Below, one piece after another: positions 45,955 to 54,834 of a DNA stretch of 64,000 nucleotides (position 1 is its first letter; each line of letters opens with the position of its first letter). The notes beneath the pieces are model-generated. The model made no database searches, had not been told where the DNA came from, and was given only the letters and a program-made list of their open reading frames with translations. Source of the stretch: Leptospirales bacterium (GTDB lineage Bacteria; Spirochaetota; Leptospiria; Leptospirales; Leptospiraceae). The stretch is taken from contig JAAFIR010000014.1 of the NCBI GenBank assembly GCA_013297885.1, positions 1 to 64,000 on the forward strand, given 5' to 3'. The translations under genes and the position numbers were made by a program.

Positions 45955-46955
45955 AGAATGATTTTTTTAGAATCACACTGGATACAAATCCTGAAGACTG
46001 TAATTTAAAATGTATTATGTGTGAAGAGCATTCCCCATTTAGCAATTTTATTCCTGATTTAGAAAAAAAAACAGGTATAAGAAAAAGAAGAATGTCGATT
46101 GAATTAATTGAAAAAGTTTTTAGGGAAGTAAAAGACTTAGGTATAAAAGAAATTATTCCTTCTACGATGGGTGAGCCATTATTGTTTAAAGAGTTTGAAA
46201 AAATTATTAAGCTATGTAATTCTAATCAAATAAAACTAAATTTGACGACTAATGGAACTTTCCCAAAAAAACCAATTGAAGAATGGGCAGAAATTTTAAT
46301 ACCTATTTGTTCAGATATAAAAATTTCTTTTAATGGATTTGGAGAGATTGGTGAAAAAATTATGCTGGGAACTAATTCAGAAAAAATCATTTCAAATATA
46401 AAAAAATTTTCTAAACTTAGAAATGAATCAAACTATAACGAAAAAACTTCTCTTACTTTACAAATGACTTTTTTAAAAACAAATATTGATTTTATTAAAG
46501 ATATTTTATATTTCTGTTATGAAAATAAAATCAATCGTTTAAAGGGACACCAACTCTGGGCACATTTTAAAGAAATAGAAAATTTTGATTTGAGAAAAAA
46601 TCCTGAATTAACCAAAAGATGGAACGATTTAGTAATGGAAATTCGCGAACTAAATGAATTCTATTCTAAAAAATTTAACTTTAATGTTAAGCTTGAAAAC
46701 TTTTATAAAATTGAAAGTGCTAGTGAAGTTGATGATTCAAAAAATTGTCCGTTTTTAGGAAAAGAATTATGGATTTCTGCAACTGGGAAAATTTCTCCCT
46801 GTTGTGCTCCAGATAATTTGAGAGAATCTCTTGGTGATTTTGGGAATTTGAATAATATAAATTTATCTAATTTAATCCATTCCAAAGAATACATTCATCT
46901 TCAAAAGCATTACAAAGAATTTGAACTTTGTAAAACTTGTTTGATGAGAAAATAA
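45951..46955 (+). CDS. Radical SAM / SPASM protein
   Basis: The 334-residue enzyme has the radical SAM cluster motif CNLKCIMC (Cys 17, 21, 24), the GE-like motif MGEPLLFKEFEKII and the LTTNGT strand. A C-terminal SPASM-type cluster is present (CPFLGKELWISATG, ISPCCAPDN, ELCKTCL). SPASM enzymes modify peptides, proteins or sugars. It is coupled by ATGA overlap to the glycosyltransferase and lies 4 bases before the WG-repeat gene. The substrate is unknown. Confidence 0.92.
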   Translation: MKNDFFRITLDTNPEDCNLKCIMCEEHSPFSNFIPDLEKKTGIRKRRMSIELIEKVFREVKDLGIKEIIPSTMGEPLLFKEFEKIIKLCNSNQIKLNLTTNGTFPKKPIEEWAEILIPICSDIKISFNGFGEIGEKIMLGTNSEKIISNIKKFSKLRNESNYNEKTSLTLQMTFLKTNIDFIKDILYFCYENKINRLKGHQLWAHFKEIENFDLRKNPELTKRWNDLVMEIRELNEFYSKKFNFNVKLENFYKIESASEVDDSKNCPFLGKELWISATGKISPCCAPDNLRESLGDFGNLNNINLSNLIHSKEYIHLQKHYKEFELCKTCLMRK

Positions 46956-46959
46956 TCTA

Positions 46960-47622
46960 ATGATTTTAGATAATTTAGAAATTGAAGAATTAAATTTCAA
47001 ATTTAAAAATAAATTTGATGAATTCTTAGGATTTAATCCAGATGGATTTTCTACTGTAAAAGATTCTACAGGATGGTTTCACATAGATTCATTTGGAAAA
47101 AAAATTTATAAAAAAAGATATGAGCGTGCATTTGGGTTTTACTGTGAACTAGCAGCAGTAAAAGAAAATTTTTATTTTCATATAAATACTAAAGGTGAAA
47201 AAGTTTATAAAAATAATTTTCTTTGGGTTGGAAATTTTGTTGAAAATAGATGCTCAGTTAAACTTGAAAATCAGAATTATAAACATATTAATTTGGATGG
47301 AAGTTTTTTCTATGATGAGGAATATTTTTATGTTGGAGATTATTCAGAAGGTTTTGCAGTTGTCACATTCTCTGACTTGACTTGTAATCACATTAACTAT
47401 AATGGAAAAATTTTACATAAAAATAATTTTTTAGATCTAGGTGTATTTCATAAAGGATATGCAGTGGCTAAAGATGAATTTGGATTTTTTCATATAGATA
47501 TCAATGGAATGGAAATTTATAAAACAAGGTTTGATTTCCTTGAACCTTTTTATAATGGAATTGCATTTGCAGTTTTTAAAAATAAAAAATGTTTTATAAA
47601 TGAAAATGGTGATTTTGTTTAA
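46960..47622 (+). CDS. WG-repeat protein
   Basis: About six repeats of 35-40 residues fill the 220-residue protein. Each has the shape G-x-A-x-V...(W/F/Y)xHIDxxGKxIYKxxF (for example GWFHIDSFGKKIYKKRYERA and GFFHIDINGMEIYKTRFDFL). This is the WG_beta_rep type, with His-Ile often following the aromatic. There is no signal peptide. It is the third gene of a tight operon with the glycosyltransferase and the radical SAM enzyme, so it may be their substrate or scaffold. The stop interlocks with the convergent SelW-like gene at TTAA. Confidence 0.85.
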   Translation: MILDNLEIEELNFKFKNKFDEFLGFNPDGFSTVKDSTGWFHIDSFGKKIYKKRYERAFGFYCELAAVKENFYFHINTKGEKVYKNNFLWVGNFVENRCSVKLENQNYKHINLDGSFFYDEEYFYVGDYSEGFAVVTFSDLTCNHINYNGKILHKNNFLDLGVFHKGYAVAKDEFGFFHIDINGMEIYKTRFDFLEPFYNGIAFAVFKNKKCFINENGDFV

Positions 47623-47906
47623 ACTAAATATTGTTTTTCTGAATGACCCAAATTTTTTTCTGGAGCGATTTTGTTTCGGACAAGTTGTTTTAATTCTTTG
47701 ATGTCAGGAAATCGATTCATTTCTTTTCTTGAAAAAATCAACTCATCATTAACTCTAATTTCAAAAATTCCACCTTTACCTGGGATTATTGCAATTTCAC
47801 CGATTTCTTCATGGAATGAGGTGAATAATTCTTGAGCCATCCAAGTTGTTCTAAGCATCCAGTTGCATTGTGTACAATAAATAAATTCTATTCTTGGTGT
47901 CTTCAT
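47619..47906 (-). CDS. SelW/Rdx-family thioredoxin-like protein
   Basis: The 95-residue protein has the Rdx fold: EFIYCTQCNWMLRTTWMAQE with CxxC at Cys 11 and Cys 14, and the GGIFEIRVNDELIFSRKE strand pair. It is the all-cysteine form of selenoprotein W. Rdx proteins are thought to act on redox partners. It overlaps the SGNH hydrolase gene by 4 bases. Confidence 0.88.
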   Translation of the reverse strand: MKTPRIEFIYCTQCNWMLRTTWMAQELFTSFHEEIGEIAIIPGKGGIFEIRVNDELIFSRKEMNRFPDIKELKQLVRNKIAPEKNLGHSEKQYLV

Positions 47907-48529
47907 CTTGGATTCTGTAAAATTATTCTTTTGTATTCTTCACCAATCAACTCGTAACCAACAGAGTTCGGATGAATCGGGTCTTGAAGAGGGTAAAGAT
48001 TTACAAGACCATTTTTTCTAAATATAGTTTCTAAATCAACAATTGAATATTTTGCTTCTAAAGTTTTAATTTGAAAATTATTTTTTTTTATTATAGATTG
48101 AATACCATTTTGATTTGTTTCAGGAACAAGAGATAAAAAGATTTTTGCATTAGAACGAAGTTCAATCTCTTTAATTAAGAAATTATACTTTTCAAAGAAG
48201 TTATAATTTCCTTCAAAATATGCATCATTTGTTCCAAGCTCAATGATAATCAAGTTCGGTGCAATTTTAAAAGGTCTTGAAATATCACCTAACCAATCAG
48301 GAACATTTCTGCCAGAAATAGAATAATCATTTATTTGAAAGCTAGCACCAAGTTTTTGTTTTAATCCAAAAGAAGACGATCTTTCAGAAAGAGAATCACC
48401 AATTATGTTTAGTTGAATTATATTATTCACTGATTTAATTTTGGATAATAAAAATAAATTTGTATATTGATTTTTTTTTTCATGATAACAATTTAAAAGA
48501 AAAATAAAACTGATAAAAAAAAATTTCAA
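47903..48529 (-). CDS. SGNH/GDSL hydrolase, lipoprotein
   Basis: The 208-residue product has a lipoprotein signal (FFISFIFLLNC, Cys 13) and an SGNH esterase fold. Block I is LNIIGDSLSERSS with the catalytic Ser, block III is IIELGTNDAYF with Asn, and block V is DPIHPNSVGYELIG with Asp and His. It should hydrolyse acyl esters in the envelope. It is the first gene of a two-gene unit with the SelW-like gene. Confidence 0.9.
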   Translation of the reverse strand: MKFFFISFIFLLNCYHEKKNQYTNLFLLSKIKSVNNIIQLNIIGDSLSERSSSFGLKQKLGASFQINDYSISGRNVPDWLGDISRPFKIAPNLIIIELGTNDAYFEGNYNFFEKYNFLIKEIELRSNAKIFLSLVPETNQNGIQSIIKKNNFQIKTLEAKYSIVDLETIFRKNGLVNLYPLQDPIHPNSVGYELIGEEYKRIILQNPR

Positions 48530-48562
48530 ACTCTTAACAGCTTTATTTTTTTATTTTTTAAA

Positions 48563-49258
48563 TCAACTTATTTTTTTTGTAGCTTTCATTTGTAAAATAT
48601 CAACCACCAAAGAGAAAGCCATTGAAAAATAAATATAACCTTTTGGAATATGGAAATTTAATCCTTCTCCTAATAAAGAAACTCCAATCATCATTAAAAA
48701 ACATAATGCCAAAACTTTAAAAGAAGGATGATTTGTGATAAACTCAGAGATTGGTTTTGAGGCAAACAACATTATACCAACTGAAACTATAACTGCTGTG
48801 TACATTACCCAAAGCTGATCTACCATCCCAACAGCAGTAATAATAGAATCTACAGAAAAAACTAAATCAAGCATTATGATCTGAACTAGCATTTGCGAAA
48901 AATTAACTTGCTTAAGTTCATCAATTGTTTCATCTGAACTTTCAGTTTTAAGATAAATTTCTTTTGTTGCTTTGTATAGTAAAAATAGCCCACCTATTAT
49001 TAAAATTAAACCTTTTCCAGTGATACTAATTTCAAGAATAACAAATAATTCTTTATCTAATTTCATTATCCAACTAATTGCACCTAGAAGCAAAATTCTA
49101 AATACCATTGCTAAGCCAATTCCCCAAAATCTTAGTTTGTTTCTTTGTTCAGCAGGCAGTTTATCTGCTAAAATAGAAATAAAAATGATGTTATCCACAC
49201 CTAGCACAATTTCTAGAGCAATTAAAGAAATAAGTGGAATTAAAATTTCTTGAGTCAT
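48563..49258 (-). CDS. TerC-family integral membrane protein
   Basis: The 231-residue protein has seven membrane segments and the TerC signature EIVLGVDNIIFISILADKLP, with a second acidic site in LDLVFSVDSIITAVGM. TerC proteins are linked to metal-ion export, including manganese, during co-translational metallation. It is monocistronic. No tellurium-resistance genes are nearby. Confidence 0.93.
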   Translation of the reverse strand: MTQEILIPLISLIALEIVLGVDNIIFISILADKLPAEQRNKLRFWGIGLAMVFRILLLGAISWIMKLDKELFVILEISITGKGLILIIGGLFLLYKATKEIYLKTESSDETIDELKQVNFSQMLVQIIMLDLVFSVDSIITAVGMVDQLWVMYTAVIVSVGIMLFASKPISEFITNHPSFKVLALCFLMMIGVSLLGEGLNFHIPKGYIYFSMAFSLVVDILQMKATKKIS

Positions 49259-49311
49259 AAATTACCTTTTCGATTAGACATATAATTTTTTATTGAAGTT
49301 AGAAATTTATT

Positions 49312-50495
49312 TTACAATACTTTACTTATTAAACCGTTTTTAGATTTTTTCTTAACTTTATACATTAAAGTATCAGCTTCTTTTATAAGTTTTTCTATTG
49401 ATTCAGGTAAATTGTAAAATGTCACAAGTCCGATACTTAATGAAACAGGAAACTTTTCTTTTTTAAAAAACTTATTACATTCATATTGAAATGATTTAAC
49501 AATTGCTTTTGAAACCTCATAACTTTGATAAGGGACTAAAATTGCAAATTCATCACCACCGAGCCGAGCAAAATATCCCATTGCATCTAAATATTCTTTA
49601 CCAATTTTAGAAACTTGTATTAATATTTTATCTCCAATATGATGACCAAGATTATCATTTACCCATTTAAAATTATCAATATCAATATAGGCAAAACTGA
49701 AAGGTTCAGCATTTTCTTTTAAATATCGAATATGATTTTCTAAGAGTATCATTAGATAAGATTTGTTAATAGCTCCAGTCATATTATCTGACTTTAATAG
49801 TTGTGATTGAAAATGAATTCTTTCTTCTAACCTAACATTGAGCTCAATTATTTCTTTTTCTGTTTTAGTTCTTATTTGTAGTTGAATACTAATAATTAAA
49901 AATAATAAAATTAAAAATACAATACTAATACCAATAAAAAGAATTGATAGAAATTTAAATCTGATTAAGTCTTTTTCTGAAGTTGCTTTTCTTTTTATTA
50001 AAAGTTTTTTTTCTTCTTCAATTAAATTAACAATAATTTCTCTATATTTTTGAATTAAATTTAAATCTAGAATTTCTTTAGAATAAAGATTTTTTTTAAA
50101 TCTTTATTAAGTATAAAAAGTTTAAGGTATTTTTTTTGATCAATTAAAGTTAGAACCTGAAATTGTATTATCAATTGAAAAAATTTTTCAGTTTCAACAT
50201 TAAATTTTTTTTTTGAATTTGAAAGTTTTTCTATTTTAAATAATGAAATTTTTAGTTGATTCAAATTTTGAACTACCTGATATGTTTCTTCAATCCATCT
50301 GAAATCTTCTTTTTGCCTATTTAAATTTTTATCAAAAATTATAAAACCAAAAATCAAAAAACTAATGCTTATAAAAAATAAAATAAAAGAAATTTTTTGA
50401 TCAAATTTTGAAGAAATAAAATTTATAAGTTTAGATTTAAATTTATAAAAATATTTTAAAACAAATTCCATCTTTATTTTAGACTTATTGTACAA
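49312..50495 (-). pseudogene. Membrane diguanylate cyclase split by a -1 frameshift at A8
   Basis: The 5' part (50495-50067) has a membrane segment (SFILFFISISFLIFGFIIF) and a helical outer domain. At 50090-50097 it crosses a run of eight A and runs to a stop. A -1 shift there (TTA AAA AAA A) joins it to a long frame: a helix, a second membrane segment (SILFIGISIVFLILLFLII), a coiled coil and a GGDEF domain (ARLGGDEFAILVP, with KWVNDNLGHHIGDK). The whole would be about 393 residues, normal for a sensor diguanylate cyclase. It may be a one-base loss in the homopolymer, an assembly error, or programmed slippage on A_AAA_AAA. The GGDEF part alone starts at ATG 49782. Confidence 0.75.
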
Positions 50496-50553
50496 ATTTT
50501 TTAAAGGTTAATATTCAAAATTATAGCTAATATTGAATATTACAATGTTTTTA

Positions 50554-52731
50554 CTAAAATCCAATTGGAGATTTTTTGTTTTGTTTTTCTTCTAAATCTT
50601 GTAATATTATTTTTACTTTTTGATCCTCGGGAACTAATTGATGAAATTTAAATAAATAATTATATGATTCTTCAAATTTTCCTAGTTCATAATATGCAAA
50701 TCCCATTTGTCTCAAAACTTGTTTATGATTTGAAACTTTTTTATTTGCTTCTTCTAAATAAAACGCTCCATCTACAAAGTTTCCTATTTTAGAATAACAA
50801 ATTCCTAAATAATAATCTTTAGCAAAAGTATCATCTTTTAAACTATTTAATATTACAATAACAGATCGATAATCTTTTAGTTTAATTAAATCTGTAATCT
50901 GATTATTTAATGCTAATAAATTATTTTGATCGTAAACAAATGGTTTTGATTCTTCAATTTCTACTGGGTTAGTATTTTTAAATTCCAATCTCATCAAAGA
51001 TAAATCATCTGAAATTTCACCTTTAGTTTTAATTACATCTATTACATCTTTTAAAATTCCTTTCCCCTCTTCAATACTTCTTAGAATGATAGTTTCATCT
51101 TCATTAATAACTCTAATACCTTCAACATCTGAGCTTAAAACTAAATCATCTTTTCCATCTGAGCCACAAAAAATGACATCATTAAATTCAATTTGAAATT
51201 CAAAAATTTCCAAATGATTATTTGGTGTACCAATTTTATGAGCTCCAATACTTTGTTCTAAAAAAGTTGCAACTCCATCTCTATATAAAATTGTAAACGG
51301 ATGTTCTGCATTAAAATATAACATCTTACCAGTTGCTTCATCTATTAAACCTAAGATACAAGAAACAAACATAGCTCCATCAAAACTTTCCATTACCCTT
51401 TGAATTTCATAAAATGCTTCATAAATCCATTGTTTTGGTTCTATTGTTAGAACTTTTTTATTTGCAGCAGATCGAGCCATAATAGAATTAATAATAGAAC
51501 CTATGACTAAAGCACCACCTGCTCCTTGCATAGATTTTCCCATCGCATCTCCATTAAAAAACATGATGTGCTTTTTTCCTCTAAAGTTCAGATCTCCAAG
51601 TATACACAAATCTCCACCTAAATGTTTTTGTTTGTTTTTAAAATGAAACTTCTTTTTTTGTTCCAGATAAGAATCAATACTTAGCAAACTTGACTTTGAC
51701 CTGTTTTGTAAAAGTGGCTCAGTCAAAAGTGATGTTAAAAAATAATCTCCATCTTGTTGAACTTTGAGTTCTTGTACTTTTTCTAAGGTATTTTGAAGCT
51801 CTTGTGTTCTTTTTTTAACTTTTTCTTCTAAAGAATCATTATATTCTTTGATTTTGTTAAAACTCTCATCTAAATTTTTTGACATTAAGTTAAAACTTTT
51901 TGCGAGCTCACCTAACTCATCGTTTTGTTTTACATCGATTTTAAATTTTAAATTACCGTTGGAAACTTCTTTTGCTCCATCATTTAATTTTACAATAGGT
52001 TTAATTATAAATTTCTGAATTAAAATTCTTACAATAAAAGCAAGAACCAGACTTAATGATAAAATCAAAATCAAAGTAATTAATGAATTTCTTTTTAAAT
52101 TAATTATATGAGTTATTTCATAATCTGCAGCAATAACACCAATTATTTTATTATTAACTATTAAAGGAAAAAAAGCTGATTTAAAAGTTCCATGTTTATC
52201 TTTGTATTCCTCAGTAATTAATTTTCCTGAATCAAAAGATTTTTTAACTCCGCTTGGTGCATCATCATATACTTCAAAATAAGTATCTAAACCTGCTGGT
52301 TGGTCTGCTTTGACCATTCTTCTTTCTTCTGAAACATCACCAACATATTCAAAATGATAAGAACCATCATCTTTTTTTGTGGCTTTAACTTCAGGGTCGT
52401 CCCCAGTTTCATAAGTATAATAAAATTGACCTTTTTCATTAGGAAGTAAAATGTAAAGATATGTCAAACCAAACTTTTCTTGAACAGATCGTAATTTTTT
52501 CCACTGTGATTTATAAGTTTCGCTGAGATAACTTTCTGGGTTGAGTTTAGATAAATCTTCTCCTGAAACAAAAATATCTGTGGAGTAAATTCCATTGAGC
52601 AAATTAGTAGTAGCTCCATCCATCAAAGCTTCGGAGTACCTGAAATAAAAAATCATACCTACTGTGAGTGCGACAATTTGGATGCTTATAAAAAAAAGCA
52701 AATTTATTTTTTTACTAATACTCAATTTCAA
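50554..52731 (-). CDS. Membrane SpoIIE-type phosphatase with Cache, HAMP and TPR
   Basis: The 725-residue protein has an N-terminal membrane segment, a dCache-like outer sensor (about 40-215, with TYLYILLPNEKGQFYYTYE), a second membrane segment, HAMP (about 240-295), a coiled coil, and a SpoIIE phosphatase domain (about 330-590: KQKHLGGDLCILGD, FFNGDAMGKSMQGAGGA, ISDDLSLMRL). The end carries three to four TPRs. It should control a sigma or anti-sigma partner switch in response to a ligand. No switch partner is nearby. Confidence 0.9.
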   Translation of the reverse strand: MKLSISKKINLLFFISIQIVALTVGMIFYFRYSEALMDGATTNLLNGIYSTDIFVSGEDLSKLNPESYLSETYKSQWKKLRSVQEKFGLTYLYILLPNEKGQFYYTYETGDDPEVKATKKDDGSYHFEYVGDVSEERRMVKADQPAGLDTYFEVYDDAPSGVKKSFDSGKLITEEYKDKHGTFKSAFFPLIVNNKIIGVIAADYEITHIINLKRNSLITLILILSLSLVLAFIVRILIQKFIIKPIVKLNDGAKEVSNGNLKFKIDVKQNDELGELAKSFNLMSKNLDESFNKIKEYNDSLEEKVKKRTQELQNTLEKVQELKVQQDGDYFLTSLLTEPLLQNRSKSSLLSIDSYLEQKKKFHFKNKQKHLGGDLCILGDLNFRGKKHIMFFNGDAMGKSMQGAGGALVIGSIINSIMARSAANKKVLTIEPKQWIYEAFYEIQRVMESFDGAMFVSCILGLIDEATGKMLYFNAEHPFTILYRDGVATFLEQSIGAHKIGTPNNHLEIFEFQIEFNDVIFCGSDGKDDLVLSSDVEGIRVINEDETIILRSIEEGKGILKDVIDVIKTKGEISDDLSLMRLEFKNTNPVEIEESKPFVYDQNNLLALNNQITDLIKLKDYRSVIVILNSLKDDTFAKDYYLGICYSKIGNFVDGAFYLEEANKKVSNHKQVLRQMGFAYYELGKFEESYNYLFKFHQLVPEDQKVKIILQDLEEKQNKKSPIGF

Positions 52732-52865
52732 TTTTTTTCCTTATTTTTATTTTATATTTCTGAATTCATTTTAATTGCAATATTTTTTATGCAAGCTCAG
52801 ACTTCATAAATAAAACAAAATTTTTCTCATTTGATTATTCCAGTTTCTACTAACGCCAACCAACC

Positions 52866-52880
52866 ATGAACACTGTTCAT
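52866..52880. promoter_or_regulatory. 15-base palindrome upstream of the SpoIIE gene
   Basis: ATGAACACTGTTCAT is a perfect dyad with a single central base. It lies 135 bases before the SpoIIE-phosphatase start. It has the size of an operator. The GAAC...GTTC spacing differs from the Bacillus LexA box (3 rather than 4), so I do not assign a regulator. Confidence 0.3.
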
Positions 52881-52948
52881 TTAAAGTCAATTTTTTTTTA
52901 AAACAAAAAATCTAGCTCTATCTTGTAAAGTTTAAATTGTAAAGAATT

Positions 52949-54829
52949 TTATAAATCAAAATGTTTATTGATTGCTTGCCTTAAATTTTCAATTAGTAAA
53001 GGTTTAGTTAAAAATTCTGTAAACCCCAATTCTAATGCTTTCATTCTGACATCATTTGTAGCTGAAGCAGTTATTGCAAAAATTTTATTTTTCTTTCCAA
53101 GTTTTAAAATTTGCTTTGTAGCATGAAATCCATCAATTCCTGGCATTAGTATATCCATTAAAATTAAATCAAAATTTTTATCTGTAGCTTTTTGAATACC
53201 TTCTGATCCATCAGATGCAAGTTCAGAACCATAACCAAGTTTTTTTAACATTCGTTGAATTATTTCTTGATTTACTTTTTTATCTTCAACAACTAAAATC
53301 TTTAAAGAAGATAACTCTTTTGAGGTGTTGATTTTTTTTGGAAGAATTTCTTCTGAAATTTCTTTTAAACTAAATTTTTCTTTTTCAAAACCACATTCCA
53401 AACTTACAAAAAAAATACTTCCTAATCCAACTTTACTTTTTAAACTAATTTTTCCATTCATCAAAGTTACTAGTTTTTTACAAATTGATAGTCCAAGTCC
53501 TGTTCCACCAAATTTTTTGGTTGTTGATAAATCTGCTTGTTCAAATGGATTAAAAATTAATTCAAATTTATCATCAGGAATTCCTATTCCTGTATCTTTT
53601 ATAGAAATTTCTAAAGTACAAATTTTTTCTTTTTCAAAAATTTTTTTTACTTCAATAATTATTGAACCTTCAATTGTAAATTTTAAAGCATTACTAATTA
53701 AGTTTGTGAGAATCTGTTTTAATCTTAATTTATCTGCAAAAATTTTATTAGGAATTTCTTTATCAATTCTATATTGGAAAGTTAAATCTTTTTCAATAGC
53801 TTTTGGTATAAATAAATTCATAAGTTCTTCAAAAAAATCATTTAAAATAAATATTTCTGGATTAAGTTCTAAATGACCAGACTCAATTTTTGAAAAATCT
53901 AAAATATCATCAACAATTTCTAATAAAGAATTTCCACTAGTTATAATTGTATTGGTTAAATCTTCTTGTTCTGAATCTAAATCAGTCAACTTCAACAAAG
54001 ATGAAACTCCAAGAACCCCATTTAAAGGAGTGCGGATTTCATGACTAATCATAGCTAAAAAATCGGATTTGGTTTGATTTGCTTTTTCAGCTAGTATTTT
54101 GGAATTTATTATTTCTTGTTCAGCTTTTTTTTTCTCAGTGATGTTTCGAACTATAGTGAGTAAATTTTTATCACCTGTTAAAACAGTCCTTGCTTCATAA
54201 TAGTTTAACGATTCATTAATAACTAATTCATATTCAAAAATTTGTAATTGACCTGAATCATAAGCTAGTTCCAAATATTTAATTAGTGAATTTGCTAACT
54301 CCAAAGGAAGAACTTCTTTAACGTTTTTTCCCAAAAATAACTCAGGAGGAAGAATTAATTCTGATTCAGTATCCGCTTTAAAGTCTAAATAAACGCCTTC
54401 TTTATTGCTTAAAAACATCATATCTGGAATTGCTTTAAAAGTTGCATTAAATTTATGTTCCGCATTTTGGTTACGGCTTTCATTTATTTTTTCTAGACTT
54501 ATATCTTTAACATCATGAATAAAAAATTCTGGGTTCCCATTTTCATCGTTTAAAATTCTTATGCTTGTTCTGACTTCAATTAATTCAGCTTTTTTAGTTT
54601 TATATTTTTTTTCAAATGAGAGAGCTTCATTTGGTTTGTTTTTTAAATTTTCTATATCAAATAAAAAATCTTTATCTTCTGAAATTTCTGAATAGTTTTT
54701 ACCAATTAACTCATTTGAAGGATAACCTAATAATTTACAACAAGACTCGTTCATTTCCATAAATTTTCTATTTTTATCAGTTATAAAAACTGCAGTTGGT
54801 AAACTTTGGAAAAAAAGTTTATTAATCAT
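52949..54829 (-). CDS. PAS hybrid histidine kinase (soluble)
   Basis: Two PAS domains (about 5-115 and 125-235) precede HisKA with MISHEIRTPLNGVLG (His 263). The ATPase domain has N box NLISNALKFTIEG and GTGLGL. A receiver follows with ILMDILMPGIDG (Asp 559) and Lys in LTKPL. There are no membrane segments. It starts 5 bases after the REC-HDOD gene, so the two are probably co-transcribed and may form one pathway. Confidence 0.9.
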   Translation of the reverse strand: MINKLFFQSLPTAVFITDKNRKFMEMNESCCKLLGYPSNELIGKNYSEISEDKDFLFDIENLKNKPNEALSFEKKYKTKKAELIEVRTSIRILNDENGNPEFFIHDVKDISLEKINESRNQNAEHKFNATFKAIPDMMFLSNKEGVYLDFKADTESELILPPELFLGKNVKEVLPLELANSLIKYLELAYDSGQLQIFEYELVINESLNYYEARTVLTGDKNLLTIVRNITEKKKAEQEIINSKILAEKANQTKSDFLAMISHEIRTPLNGVLGVSSLLKLTDLDSEQEDLTNTIITSGNSLLEIVDDILDFSKIESGHLELNPEIFILNDFFEELMNLFIPKAIEKDLTFQYRIDKEIPNKIFADKLRLKQILTNLISNALKFTIEGSIIIEVKKIFEKEKICTLEISIKDTGIGIPDDKFELIFNPFEQADLSTTKKFGGTGLGLSICKKLVTLMNGKISLKSKVGLGSIFFVSLECGFEKEKFSLKEISEEILPKKINTSKELSSLKILVVEDKKVNQEIIQRMLKKLGYGSELASDGSEGIQKATDKNFDLILMDILMPGIDGFHATKQILKLGKKNKIFAITASATNDVRMKALELGFTEFLTKPLLIENLRQAINKHFDL

Positions 54830-54834
54830 AATAT

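Noticed and set aside
52866-52880. A LexA box
   Set aside because: GAAC-N3-GTTC does not match the spacing of the Bacillus-type box and no SOS gene is adjacent.
53325-53876. A 183-codon open frame antisense to the hybrid kinase
   Set aside because: It mirrors the kinase and receiver coding frame and resembles no family.
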